Origin: CAWJMN01 sp963844055 | GTDB taxonomy: Bacteria > Planctomycetota > Planctomycetia > Pirellulales > Pirellulaceae | Assembly (NCBI GenBank): GCA_963844055.1 | Contig: CAWJMN010000001.1 | Location: 1,922,001 to 1,986,000, forward strand | Length of the DNA stretch: 64,000 nt | Reading direction: 5' to 3' | In this document: positions 1 through 9,900 of the stretch, in pieces | Layout: every line of letters begins with the position of its first letter | Numbering within the stretch: position 1 is the stretch's first letter | Translations under genes and position numbers: made by a program | Notes under the pieces: model-generated | Databases searched by the model: none | Seen by the model: the letters and a program-made list of their open reading frames with translations, nothing else | Told to the model about the DNA's origin: nothing

Positions 1-1535
1 ACGAGACATAAAGGAGGTAGGTTTCCCGGTAGTTGCGCTGGGCATCAAGGACTTCAATCAAAGTTCTACCGCCCGACTCGTACGATTCTACAATGCTGTC
101 ACGTACTTTGGCGGCCAGTTGCAGTTGTTCATCCGAAACGGACTTGGCGTTCTCCTGGGCTGCCTTCAACTCGGCGACCGCTTGTTCAACCTCTGCCTGC
201 AGATCCAAAAGGGCCACGGCATGTCCATAGTGGGCGCGTCGCTGAATCGATTCAGCCTTTGCTATGTTACCTTGATTGCGGTCAAAGATGGGAACATTCA
301 TGTTGAGTGACGTTCCCCAGGAATTGGCATCCGGAAAGCCGATCGCCTTCTGTTGATACTGGTGAGTGTATCCAAACGAGGGGGCCAGCGACGGACGAGC
401 TGCTCGACGTTCCAGTTCGATATCCGCTCCAGCTTTGGTCATCCGCCACTGAATGGCCTTGATGTCGGGACGCTCATTGCGCAATCTCAAACGCATCGGC
501 TGTGGAAAGTGGCTGGGCTTGCAACATCGCACCCAAGTCCCCCTCTGGGTCTAGATTGACTGGAATCTCACCGCCACCCATCACGGCACGTAAGCGAGCG
601 ACGGTGGCACGTGTGGCAGCTTCTGCCGTGCGTAGTCGCTGTTCCGCAGCAATCAGATCGAGATGTACACGGCTCGATTCAATCAATGGGCGGCCACCGT
701 TTTCTACCGCTAGTTTGGTGATTGCATCCATTCGGCGTAAGTTGTCGACGTTTTCCTTGGCCACTCCCCATAAGGCTTTGGCTTCGAGCGCGGTGTAAAA
801 GGCATCCGCCGCCACAACAACGCGTTGACGGATTAGGTTTTCAAACTCCGCCTGGGTGATATGAATCCCGTAGTGTGCACTGGTCATTGCTGCCGCACGT
901 TTTCCAAACAGGAACCAGTCGATTGGATAGGTCAGGATAACATCCTGTTGCGGTGGGCCACCTTGGCGTGTGACAGTAAAGGGCTGTGTAAGGGGCAAAA
1001 GCTGAATATCATTGAATAGCTGAGGATTGGGAAGCAGTGTGGCTTTCAAATAGTCTGCTTGGGCCATTTGAATGCTTTCCAGTTCCGCTCCAATTACGGG
1101 ATGGCCATTGAGGCTCGCAAAGATAACTTGATTGAGCGTTATCGTTGCAGATTCCGGCAGAACCTCCGCCGTGGAATCGTCGGCGGGTTTGGGCAGCGAC
1201 GAAGGTCGATCCGCCGGCTTTTCCGGGGTGGGGCGGGGCAACTCATCGGTACCATCTGGCAAAGACCCCTCGGTGGCCGATGCAAGTGCAATGGTCTTAT
1301 TTGCAGGAGTAGGGGAACCTGTAGCAGACGCCGCTATTTCTGGCGAACGGTGCAACTTGAGGGACGTGGGGGTAGTGGAGACCATGCGCGCCGCATTCGG
1401 CGAGTTAGCCGACTTGGCAAATCGCGATGGGCTGCTTGCCTTGCACCCTGCGAGAAGCAGTAGCATACAGGTCGCTAGGTGCGCGGAGTAAATCGCAGAC
1501 CTAGGCCGTAACAGGCTTTGCATGGTGGTCATCAT
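1..1535 (-). CDS. TolC-family outer membrane efflux lipoprotein, frameshifted, 3' end cut by window edge
   Basis: Outer-membrane channel component of a tripartite efflux system. The N-terminus has a lipoprotein signal with lipobox LAGC about 30 residues in, then a Ser/Pro/Thr-rich linker, then the helical TolC repeat region. The reading frame that starts at 1535 hits TGA at 474-476. Family sequence continues at once in the neighbouring frame (NERPDIKAIQWR, and SGGRTLIEVLDAQRNYRET near the window edge). The break is at GCGC 479-482. Deleting one base, or adding two to make GCGCGC, joins EIA to NERPDI. ATG 1535 and ATG 1523 are both possible starts. A sequence error is more likely than decay, because both halves are well conserved. 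The membrane-fusion and pump partners would lie beyond position 1 and are not seen. Confidence 0.85.
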
Positions 1536-1590
1536 CCCGCTGTCCGTTTGCTTCCATAGGGCTGATCAGGCCCTAGATTGAGCTCATTCC

Positions 1591-1611
1591 TACTGACCAT
1601 TATTGTCAGTA
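1591..1611. promoter_or_regulatory. 21-bp inverted repeat, possible TetR-type operator
   Basis: TACTGAC, a 7-base spacer, then GTCAGTA: perfect 7-bp arms. It lies 56 bp upstream of the first ATG of the TolC-like efflux gene. The size, spacing and position resemble operators of TetR-family efflux repressors. No such regulator gene is inside the window, so the assignment is inference. Confidence 0.45.
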
Positions 1612-2157
1612 ACTCAAGCATAGTCGGTCTATTTCCCCGGCCGTAATCAGCTTGGTTGGAGTAACCGTCTTAACAGCTAAATGCCAAAGGGATTCGCCAG
1701 TCGCTACATCTTCCGAATCGCAACCAACGAATACCACTATGTCCCCTTCCAGCAATCCCACGTAAACGGTTTGATTGGAGAGGTTTAGGGTCTTGGGTAA
1801 GTGTTGCTGACGACCGCTGAGCAATACGGGCATCGTCCCATGAAAGCGGGAGGGAGTCCCGAGTTCCTTTCATGAATGTAAGGAATTGCCGGCGTTGGAA
1901 GGGGGCTGGCGATTGCCAGAGAACTCGGGGGAAGCTCGGGGAAGGGCCAAGACATGACCTGTGGCACTTTACGTAACTGGCAGGCCGGGCGGTCGTTCAT
2001 TTGACGCTTGATATAGGTGTAAGACGGGGGCGGCATAGCCCCCTCTAATCCTATGCGTTGCTTGCACCAGGCATTGTCCGTAACATAAATGTTAAGCTGT
2101 AGCGTTCCGAAGCGCCGTACCGGGTTGACCGAGGCCGAAAAGAAGAGGTTTACGCCA
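1612..2157. other. Intergenic region between the divergent efflux and eutBC genes
   Basis: About 550 bases with no gene I can support. A 75-codon minus-strand frame (1606-1833) and a 153-codon minus-strand frame (1785-2246) are open. Neither has recognisable domain content, and the longer one overlaps the start of eutBC. The stretch probably holds the promoters of both divergent genes. Confidence 0.4.
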
Positions 2158-4456
2158 ATGCTTGGTCGACGCGCATTTGTGGGAGGTTCGCTAGGCACTG
2201 CCGTGGCGCTTTCCATTGGCAGGATGAACGCTGCCGAGACGGCCATTTCTAGTGCCCCGCGTGTAACCGTTTCTGCCCCGGAACCTGGCGAAGATTTATT
2301 CGCCTATATCCACCGCAAGTGCGGGGCCTTTGATGCCAAGCTGTATCACCAGATCTTGGGCGCGGCGAACGAGTTTAAGGAGGGGGACCTCATCGTTGGT
2401 GTTGCAGCCGCAGACGATGCCTCGCGAAAGCATGCTCGAGCCCTCCTGGGGAACACACGCCTTGAGCAGCTGGATGCCCACCCCCTAGCGGAAGATGAAT
2501 TACACAAGCTGTCACAACGTTATGTGTCTCTCCCGGCAGCAGCCAAGACCGCCCCTTGGAAGCTGAGCGAGCTACAGCAGTACTTGCTGCGTGCCAACGA
2601 AGACGAAATCAAGTCGATCATGGGGGGATTGTCGAGTGATGTGATTGGCTGCGTTGTCAAGCTATTGAGCAACGCCGAGTTGATCGCCGTCGGCTCTAAG
2701 GTTTTCAATCCACTGCCAGGGAGCCAGATCGGGGCTCGTGGATATTTAGGGGCGAGGATTCAGCCTAACTCGCCAACGGATAATGTGAGTGACATCCAAT
2801 GGCAGGTTTTTGATGGTTGGTCTTATGCTGTCGGGGACGTTGTTCTGGGAAACAATCCGGTTTCCAGTGATCCATCCTCGGTTGCGGCGATCGAACGCAC
2901 ACTTTTTGATCTGCTAAAAACCTTTGGCCTTCAGGAGGTTTTGCCGCACTGTGTGCTTTCGCATATCGATGTCCAAGCGGCTGTCGAACGTGCAGATCCG
3001 GGCAGCACGGGAATTTGGTTCCAAAGCATTGCGGGCAGTGATGCCGCCAATACCACCTTCGACATCAGTGTCGAAAAAATGGTGGCATACGCGAAGCAGC
3101 GTGAAGGCCAGTTCGGCTTGTATTTTGAAACCGGGCAAGGGGCAGATTTCACGAATGGCCACGCTCGCGGCTATGACATGGTGCTCCATGAATCGCGTAA
3201 GTACGGCTTCGCCCGGGCGCTGACCCATTGTGTGAAGGAAACTCTGCACGCGCCGTGGCAGCAAATTCTCCCCATGGGTTCACTTGAATGATGTAGCGGG
3301 CTTTATTGGCCCCGAGGTATTTCGTACGCGGGAGCAACTGGTCCGTTGCTGCTTGGAAGACATTGTCATGGGCAAATTGCATGGCCTTTGTTTAGGCCTA
3401 GATGTTTGCTCCACACTTCATATGGATGTTTCGCTGGATGACCTCGATTGGTGCCTGGATCAGATCCTGCCGGCAAATCCTGCCTATTTAATGGCACTTC
3501 CCACGAAGATCGATCCGATGCTCGGCTATCTAACGACTGGGTTCCAGGACCATGTTCGCCTGCGAAAGAAGTTTGGGTACCGAGTGAATGACCGGATGTG
3601 GAAATTCTTTCAAGAGCTAGAAATCATCGACCAAAATGGCGAGCCAACTCGCCACTTTGGCAACCCACTTTGGGTCTACCTGAAGTATCGTCGTAAGAAG
3701 CAAGATGATCGAAGCGATCGGGAGATTCTTGCTGAGGGGCAGCGGCAAATCGATGCGGCCCGCAGTCGCGGGGTCTTTATCGCCGCTGGGCATGGGCAAA
3801 ATCCCGAGGATCTCGCTCCCTCTCTCGATAAAGAAATTCGCCAGATTTACAGTGATTCCAAGGTATGCCTCTGGGCCAAGTTGGCACCCGGATTTGTTGC
3901 TACGGTGCCAGGTGCTCATTCCCTCACGACGCATTCTTCGGATCGTTTGGACTACATCTTGCATCCGGAAACCGGTGAACGCCTAAGCGACAGTTCGCTG
4001 GATGCGGTACTGGAAAAGCGGCGCCAACACCAAGGTCGCTATGATGTGCAGGTTGTCGTTTCCGATGGCCTGAATGCGCTTTCGATCATGGACCCAGGGC
4101 AGCTGGTTCCGTATTTGACACGGCTACGCAAAGGCCTGGAAGGTAAGGGATACTGTCCATCACCGGAGCATTTTGTGATCACGTCGGGGCGGGTTCGTGC
4201 AGGCTATCGGCTTGGCGAGGCTCTGTTTGCAGATTTGCCGGGTGATCGCGCGATTGTACACATCATCGGCGAGCGACCGGGCACGGGACACCATACCTTT
4301 TCGGTGTACATCACTAGCGCGTCAGGTGCGACCTGGGGAAAAGCTAACAAGGTCGACCATAACATCACCAAGGTTGTTTCGGGCATTGCTACCACGGCGA
4401 CGTCCCCTCTTCAGGCAGCCGATGAGACCGTTCGCCTGCTAAAGATGTTGACCTAA
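2158..4456 (+). CDS. eutBC: Fused ethanolamine ammonia-lyase EutB-EutC with Tat-like leader, one frameshift
   Basis: Adenosylcobalamin-dependent lyase converting ethanolamine to acetaldehyde and ammonia. The first part matches the EutB large subunit (GEDLFAYIHRKCGAFDAKLY, ETGQGADFTNGH, FIGPEVFRTREQLVRC, MGKLHGL). The last ~250 residues match the EutC small subunit (YDVQVVVSDGLNAL, HIIGERPG). Corrected length is about 765 residues, close to EutB plus EutC. The frame starting at 2158 stops at 3289-3291. Removing one C from the CCCC run at 3270-3273 gives PWVHLNDVAGFIGPE and joins both halves. ATG 2158 is preferred over ATG 2089 because AGAGG lies 9 bases upstream. The N-terminus reads LGRRAFVGGSLGTAVALSIG, a twin-arginine-like export signal, which is unexpected for a B12 enzyme. 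No microcompartment or eut accessory genes are nearby. Confidence 0.88.
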
Positions 4457-4830
4457 CGTTGTTTTGCGTCGCCCCGCTGCGCACGGCCGGCCCCGTACCA
4501 TTCCTCGAAGTTTCGCACACATAGCCTGTTTGCGGGATCTGATTGCTTAGGTCTGGGTCGCCGTTAAGTCGAGGTTGCTTTGGGAAACTCGAGGAAAGGC
4601 TATGCCCTGCTAGCCTTTCCGGCAGCGCAGCGAGGTACTAGCAGAAGGGAATTTCAGCTGAGAAACGCCAGAAAAGTCTGGGGTGGTTGGTGCCAGGACA
4701 AGATGCTTTGCTAAACTAGAGGCGTCGGCGAGAATGGCGAGGGTTCAGGCTCTCGTCCTGTCGCAAAAGCGATTTACCAGGCCGTGCGGAATTCTCCGCA
4801 ACGGGTTTTGCAAGATAATGGAATGAAATT
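4457..4830. other. Intergenic region
   Basis: About 370 bases after eutBC with no convincing ORF, RNA gene or terminator hairpin. The last part presumably carries the promoter of the small CxxC protein. Confidence 0.4.
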
Positions 4831-5031
4831 ATGACGTGCGTACATCTACAGCAGCTCGTTCAGCTCTGCGAGTCGAGTCATCTCAAGCTGTCAAGCTCGG
4901 ATCTGATCCACATTGTTTGTAAACAGTGCGGGAAAGAAGAAGTCTGTCCCTCTTTGCTAGTCGAAGAGTTTGAAGCTCGCCATCCTGAACTGGAAACCAG
5001 CAATAGCCCGACGGAAGAGAAGAAGTCGTGA
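4831..5031 (+). CDS. Small conserved-looking CxxC protein
   Basis: A 66-residue soluble protein with an ATG start. The N-terminal half looks helical (HLQQLVQLCESSHLKLSSSD). The middle holds a knuckle-like VCKQCGKEEVCPS with three cysteines in a short span, followed by a charged tail (EEFEARHPELE). I do not recognise a named family. The CxxC spacing suggests a metal or redox site, but a fourth ligand is not obvious, so a zinc ribbon would have to be completed by Cys13 or a dimer partner. It stands alone between two long gaps. The real-gene call rests on the acidic, non-repetitive composition and the clean ATG, not on homology. Confidence 0.6.
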   Translation: MTCVHLQQLVQLCESSHLKLSSSDLIHIVCKQCGKEEVCPSLLVEEFEARHPELETSNSPTEEKKS

Positions 5032-5373
5032 GCTTTCTGGCGGTGATTGCCAGCATCAATCCGCCTCCATTTACGAATGGTTGCGGTCATTCTTGAGCTA
5101 TTCGCCCTTGAGCTCCCCAAGGTCTGTTAAGGGATGCTCGCTATTACGCGAGTATGCGTTAAATCGCTCATCGGCTATCTCCATTCAGCGAAAAGCTTTA
5201 CGTCACTGCGGCGAAGATTGTGCGCCGCTTGACGATTGCGCGAGGTTCTTTACCAAGACTCGCCGCGCCTGGATGGATAGTCTAATGACGGTATTAGGCC
5301 ATTCTGTTTCGTTGCCTTGATGCTCTGATAGGCGACAGGTGCTTCCGATTGCGCATAGAAAAGGTTGGTTACC
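5032..5373. other. Intergenic region
   Basis: About 340 bases with no supported gene. A 116-codon plus-strand frame (4970-5320) overlaps the preceding small gene and has Arg/Ser-rich composition typical of a shadow frame. Its end carries AAAGG before the GTG start of the next gene. Confidence 0.35.
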
Positions 5374-8331
5374 GTGAGAACGCTTCTGCTTGTGGCGATG
5401 GTGATCTGGTCTGCGCTGGCTGGAGCGGGATACTCTCAAGATTCAGGATGGAAGCATTCTGGCTCCCTCTTTGTTATTACCACGCCTGAAGGAGCCAATC
5501 TGCCAGCCTCTGCCAACCTAGAGAACTTCCCGCTCTTGGTGCGACTGCATAAGGACAGTTTCGACTTCTCTCAGGCACAACCCCACGGCGAAGATATTCG
5601 CTTCTCTACCAGCGAGGGAACGTCACTTCCCTACCAGATCGAGGAGTGGGATGCAGAACAAGGCATCGCCAGCATCTGGGTTCGCATCCCCGTCATTCAA
5701 GGAAACGCGCGCCAGGAACTCAAACTGAAATGGGGCAACGCCAGTGCGGCCAGTGAGTCTAAGGGGGCAGGCGTGTTCAATGATTCCAACGGCTACGCCA
5801 GTGTTTGGCATCTGGGGGAATCTGTCGTTGATGATGCCGGCGCGACCGATTCTAAGGATGAAGGAACGACTCCCACGTCGGGCATCATCGGAAAGGCACG
5901 GCATCTTGGCGGTAAGAAAGGGATTTTTGGCGGCGATAAGATTGCTGGTTATCCATCCGGCGTTGGGCCAATGACGACCGAGGTTTGGTTTCGAGCGGAA
6001 AAACCAAACGGAACGGTGTTAGCATGGGGCGAGGAGAAACGGCCCGCCAAAGTGATGGTGAATTTCCTAAGTCCACCGCGAATTGCGATCCAGTGCTATT
6101 TTGCCGACGTGGAAGCCAAGTCTTCATTGGCGACAAATCAATGGTATCACGTGGTTCACACGTACTCGGAGAAAGATTCGCGTGTTTACATCAATGGCGT
6201 CCTCGATGGGCACTCCATGCCTGTTCTCGATTTGCCCAAGACGTCACGCTTGTGGATCGGCGGCTGGTATGGAAACTACAGCTTCGTTGGGGATGTGGAT
6301 GAGGTGCGTATTTCGAAAGTAGTCCGTTCACCGGAATGGATTCAGCTGCAATACGAAAATCAAAAGCCTCTACAAACTCTGGTTGGACCGGTAGTGCACC
6401 CCGGAAATGCTTTTTCTGTGTCGTCCACCAGCGCAATCGTTCCCGAGGGGAAACAGGCTCTCTTTTCCGCGAAGGCGGACGGGGCCCAAAAGATTTATTG
6501 GACCTTGAAGCGTGACGGGCACGAAACGGTTGTAGCAGCGGATCGACTAGCATACGAATTCCATGCGGGACGAGTGACCAAAGATGAGTCCGCAACACTT
6601 GAGTTCAAGGCTATCTATCCTAGTGAGGTAAAGACGCAAGAAATCGCCATTCAAGTAAAGGAAGATATTCAAGAACCACTCTTTACTCTGAAGGCCCCAA
6701 CCACATGGGATGGGCGATCAACCATCGAGGTCGTGCCCGAGGTGACAAACCTTGATGCGATGAAGGCCAAGGGAGCTGGCGACTTGAAGGTGGAGTGGAA
6801 TGTGGCAAATATCGCCGTGATCAAAGAAGCCATCGCCGACAAGCTACTTCTCAAGCGGTCTCAGAACAGTGGTAGAATGACCGTGACGGCGACGCTATCT
6901 AATGGTGGAAAGCCGGTTCACGCTAGCGTCAATATCGCAGTAACCGAGCCCAAAAGTGACCCTTGGCTTGCTCGCGTCCCCGAAAAGGAAGAGAAGCCCG
7001 AGGAAGGGCAGTTCTATGCTCGTGACGAAAACAATGAAGGGACTCTCTATTACAACGGAAGTTTAGCTGTCGAACCTCGTGCATCGGTGTTTCTCCACGT
7101 TTATGCGGACGACAAGCTCATCAAGACCCAGCTTTCGACATTAGAACAGGATAAGACTTATTCACTATCGGCCAAGCTCAAACCGGGGCTAATCAAATAC
7201 AAAGTGGAATTTGGCATAGTTGTCGCTGGAAGGTATGTCGTGTTGGAAACGGTAGGAAATCTTGTTTGCGGCGATGCCTACATCATTCAAGGTCAGTCCA
7301 ATGCTTTGGCAACTGATACCGGCGAAAAATCTCCACCAGAAACCAGCGAGTGGATTCGCAGCTATGGTCAGCATCCAGGAAATACCAATGAGCCGCGAGT
7401 CAACCGTTGGTGTTACCCCGTCTGGAAGGCTCGGGAGGGAGAAAAGGCGGAGTTGGGCTGGTGGGGGATGGAATTGGCCAAGCAGCTTGTCGAAAGCCAA
7501 AAGATGCCAATCTTGATCATCAATGGTGCCGTAGGTGGAACTCGAATTGATCAGCACCAACGGAACGATGCCAATCCGACGGACGGTTCAACGATCTATG
7601 GCCGGATGCTGTGGCGCATTCAGCAGGCACGTTTGACGCACGGTATTCGCGGGGTTTTGTGGCACCAGGGAGAGAGTGACCAAGGATCGGACGGTCCGGA
7701 TGGCGGCTACGGCTGGGAGACCTATGAAAAGTACTTTGTTGAAATGGCGGCTGACTGGAAGCAAGACTTCCCCAATATCCAACATTACTACTTATTCCAG
7801 ATTTGGCCGAACGCTTGCAGCATGGGAAACGGGCATGGTGACATGTTACGCGAGGTTCAAAGGAAGTTGCCGCGTCTGTATTCCAACATGGACATCATGT
7901 CAACGTTAGGAATTAAGCCGCCAGGGGGATGCCACTTTCCGCTTGTGGGTTGGGCCGAGTTTGCGAGGCTCATTCGCCCACTGATGGAACGCGACAATTA
8001 CGGCCGGAAGCCGACGGAGTCGATCACGGCTCCGAATTTGATGCGTGCCTATTTTACGGGCGAAACAAAGGATACCATCACGCTGGAGTTTGATCAGCCC
8101 GTCAACTGGGATGAATCGCTTGTGGGCCAGTTTATGCTCGACGGCGCCAAAGATCAGGTGGTGTCAGGAAGTGTGAGTGGAAACCTTCTTACGCTCAAGC
8201 TGAAAGAAGCATCTCCTACTACTTCGGTCAGTTACCTTTCCGAGAAGTCATGGAGTCAGGAGAAGCTAATCGTGGGAGCGAATGGGATTGCCGCTCTGAC
8301 GTTTTGTGAAGTGCCAATTGGCGAAAAATAG
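5374..8331 (+). CDS. Secreted DUF2341/LamG/sialate O-acetylesterase-like protein
   Basis: A large exported protein of about 985 residues, probably removing acetyl groups from polysaccharides. After a signal peptide (~1-22) comes a DUF2341-like domain (~25-130, with FPLLVRLHKDSF), a LamG/concanavalin-like domain (~135-330, with YHVVHTYSEKDSRVYINGVL) and Ig-like linkers. The SASA/carbohydrate-esterase-6-like SGNH domain spans about 625-870. Its nucleophile block is IIQGQSNA (~Ser642), with GGTRID (~721), WHQGESD (~763) and a likely catalytic His in GGCHFPLVGW (~853). GTG 5374 is preferred over TTG 5365 because AAAGG sits at a normal distance and gives a clean signal peptide. It is convergent with the beta-helix gene. 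The substrate cannot be read from the sequence. Confidence 0.85.
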   Translation: MRTLLLVAMVIWSALAGAGYSQDSGWKHSGSLFVITTPEGANLPASANLENFPLLVRLHKDSFDFSQAQPHGEDIRFSTSEGTSLPYQIEEWDAEQGIASIWVRIPVIQGNARQELKLKWGNASAASESKGAGVFNDSNGYASVWHLGESVVDDAGATDSKDEGTTPTSGIIGKARHLGGKKGIFGGDKIAGYPSGVGPMTTEVWFRAEKPNGTVLAWGEEKRPAKVMVNFLSPPRIAIQCYFADVEAKSSLATNQWYHVVHTYSEKDSRVYINGVLDGHSMPVLDLPKTSRLWIGGWYGNYSFVGDVDEVRISKVVRSPEWIQLQYENQKPLQTLVGPVVHPGNAFSVSSTSAIVPEGKQALFSAKADGAQKIYWTLKRDGHETVVAADRLAYEFHAGRVTKDESATLEFKAIYPSEVKTQEIAIQVKEDIQEPLFTLKAPTTWDGRSTIEVVPEVTNLDAMKAKGAGDLKVEWNVANIAVIKEAIADKLLLKRSQNSGRMTVTATLSNGGKPVHASVNIAVTEPKSDPWLARVPEKEEKPEEGQFYARDENNEGTLYYNGSLAVEPRASVFLHVYADDKLIKTQLSTLEQDKTYSLSAKLKPGLIKYKVEFGIVVAGRYVVLETVGNLVCGDAYIIQGQSNALATDTGEKSPPETSEWIRSYGQHPGNTNEPRVNRWCYPVWKAREGEKAELGWWGMELAKQLVESQKMPILIINGAVGGTRIDQHQRNDANPTDGSTIYGRMLWRIQQARLTHGIRGVLWHQGESDQGSDGPDGGYGWETYEKYFVEMAADWKQDFPNIQHYYLFQIWPNACSMGNGHGDMLREVQRKLPRLYSNMDIMSTLGIKPPGGCHFPLVGWAEFARLIRPLMERDNYGRKPTESITAPNLMRAYFTGETKDTITLEFDQPVNWDESLVGQFMLDGAKDQVVSGSVSGNLLTLKLKEASPTTSVSYLSEKSWSQEKLIVGANGIAALTFCEVPIGEK

Positions 8332-8403
8332 GCCTTGGCACACGAATGATTTCAGACGATGAGGGAAGCTGCGCTGTTCGTAAAGGGAAGCCTAGCGGTG
8401 CGA

Positions 8404-9840
8404 CTAGCGCAAAAGTAGATTGCTGCGCTCATCGGGGCGAGGGCCGTTGATTTCTAACAATTGGTCGGTCGCTCCCTGAAGAATGTTGCCGCTAATCAGG
8501 TTGTCCCGGCATTGTCCGACAAGGCGAATCGCCTGTCGCATGGTCGGTGTTTTGCGGCGATCAACGATCGTGTTATTGGTCACGCGAAACCGTATGCAAT
8601 CTTCTAGTTCGAGGCCGCGATGGAGCGGATCGAGGATCTGACAATCGGAGATTCCGCAGTCGCTGGAACGCAGAAACGTGATGGCCGCTCCATGTTCTGC
8701 CGAGCCTGCAGCTAGTCGCTGGGTAGCGAGTCCGGAGAGTAGCACATTATCGCAATCCTCAAAGCGGAGTCCGTCTTTGCGTGGTTCGGAGTCGCTTCCG
8801 CGCCAAGAGAATGTGTTCCCACTGACGACGATACCCGCACTGTGTGAGGCAAAGAGGGAGAGGTCTGCTGAATCGTAGATGGTGTTGCCAGTAATGGTGA
8901 CACGGGAGACGCTTTGCAGATCCACCCCACGCCATTGGCTGCCGAGTACGTTGCCCGTGATATTGATGAGATGGGCGGTGTCAACCTTGACGGAAGGCGG
9001 AGCATCGGCAGGTTGAGGACGCTCGACAGGTGCGCCGATGATGCGAATGTTGGAGCCACCCGTTTGCACAGTAGCCTGAATCGTGTTGCCACTGATCGTG
9101 ACTTCGCTTATCACCCCCTCGGTAGCGTCAAACCAGATCTCGGAACCGCCCGTATTCGGCGTGGCTCCAGATTCTTTGAGTGGCGAGGTGCTGGCGTTTC
9201 CAGACCGCGCATTGTTGTATTCGATGTCGTTTCCCACGATCTGCAGGTTGTGAACGTCACCGCCGACCGACTTAATCCCGGCCTGTTTATTCCAACTGAT
9301 ATGACAGCCATGGATGATGATCTGGTGCAAGTTGCACCGATCAAAGAAAAGGCCAATCTCATGATTGTCATAGAGGTGCGAGTCCGCAAGGAGGAAATCG
9401 CGATTGCGTTCCACCAAATGGATGCCGATGCGGCAGCGTCGGATCAGCACTTGCGAAACGATGCATTTCATCGTTTTACGCAGTTCAATACCAACCGAAT
9501 CGGGATGCTCTCCGACGATCTCAAAGCCGCTGAGTGTTGGCAAACGCTCCTTGTTCCAGGTATATGGTTGGACACTGGCGGGTGATGCGGTCCCTTGGTG
9601 GTCTCCCTGAACACGTATCGCAGGGCCTGGACCAGCCATCACAATACGGGAAGCACCCCCTTCGCCACGCACGGCCCCATAGCCCGTCTTCGTGAGGTCT
9701 AGCATTAATGGCCGGGTAATGCGATAGGTTCCCTTGTTAAGCCGCAAGGTTCCGTCGCCTGAATCAATGGCATGTTGCAATGCCTCGGTGTCATCGCTGA
9801 CGCCATCCCCTTTTGCACCAAATCCAAAGACATTGGACAT
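8404..9840 (-). CDS. Right-handed parallel beta-helix protein, pectate lyase-like
   Basis: A 478-residue protein. The N-terminus FGFGAKGDGVSDDTEALQHA is the hallmark of the pectate_lyase_3 / pectin-lyase-fold family. The rest consists of repeated beta-helix turns with the N-I-x-G-N-T/V pattern (VTISGNTI, INITGNVLG, VTITGNTIYD, IVVSGNTF, FRVTNNTIV). No signal peptide is visible at the ATG, so the protein is cytosolic or the true start is missed. Such folds occur in polysaccharide lyases, glycoside hydrolases and epimerases. Catalytic residues cannot be assigned here, so activity on a uronate polymer is only suggested. Confidence 0.8.
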   Translation of the reverse strand: MSNVFGFGAKGDGVSDDTEALQHAIDSGDGTLRLNKGTYRITRPLMLDLTKTGYGAVRGEGGASRIVMAGPGPAIRVQGDHQGTASPASVQPYTWNKERLPTLSGFEIVGEHPDSVGIELRKTMKCIVSQVLIRRCRIGIHLVERNRDFLLADSHLYDNHEIGLFFDRCNLHQIIIHGCHISWNKQAGIKSVGGDVHNLQIVGNDIEYNNARSGNASTSPLKESGATPNTGGSEIWFDATEGVISEVTISGNTIQATVQTGGSNIRIIGAPVERPQPADAPPSVKVDTAHLINITGNVLGSQWRGVDLQSVSRVTITGNTIYDSADLSLFASHSAGIVVSGNTFSWRGSDSEPRKDGLRFEDCDNVLLSGLATQRLAAGSAEHGAAITFLRSSDCGISDCQILDPLHRGLELEDCIRFRVTNNTIVDRRKTPTMRQAIRLVGQCRDNLISGNILQGATDQLLEINGPRPDERSNLLLR

Positions 9841-9900
9841 CCGAGGGACTCCTTACTTGCTATTGGGGAAAGAGGATGCGAGGAATACGCGACCTGTTTT

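Noticed and set aside
1785..2246. 153-codon minus-strand frame
   Set aside because: It overlaps the start of eutBC, and its composition is not protein-like.
8914..9585. 223-codon plus-strand frame
   Set aside because: It lies opposite the beta-helix gene, whose repeat motifs are clear on the minus strand. It has no family match.
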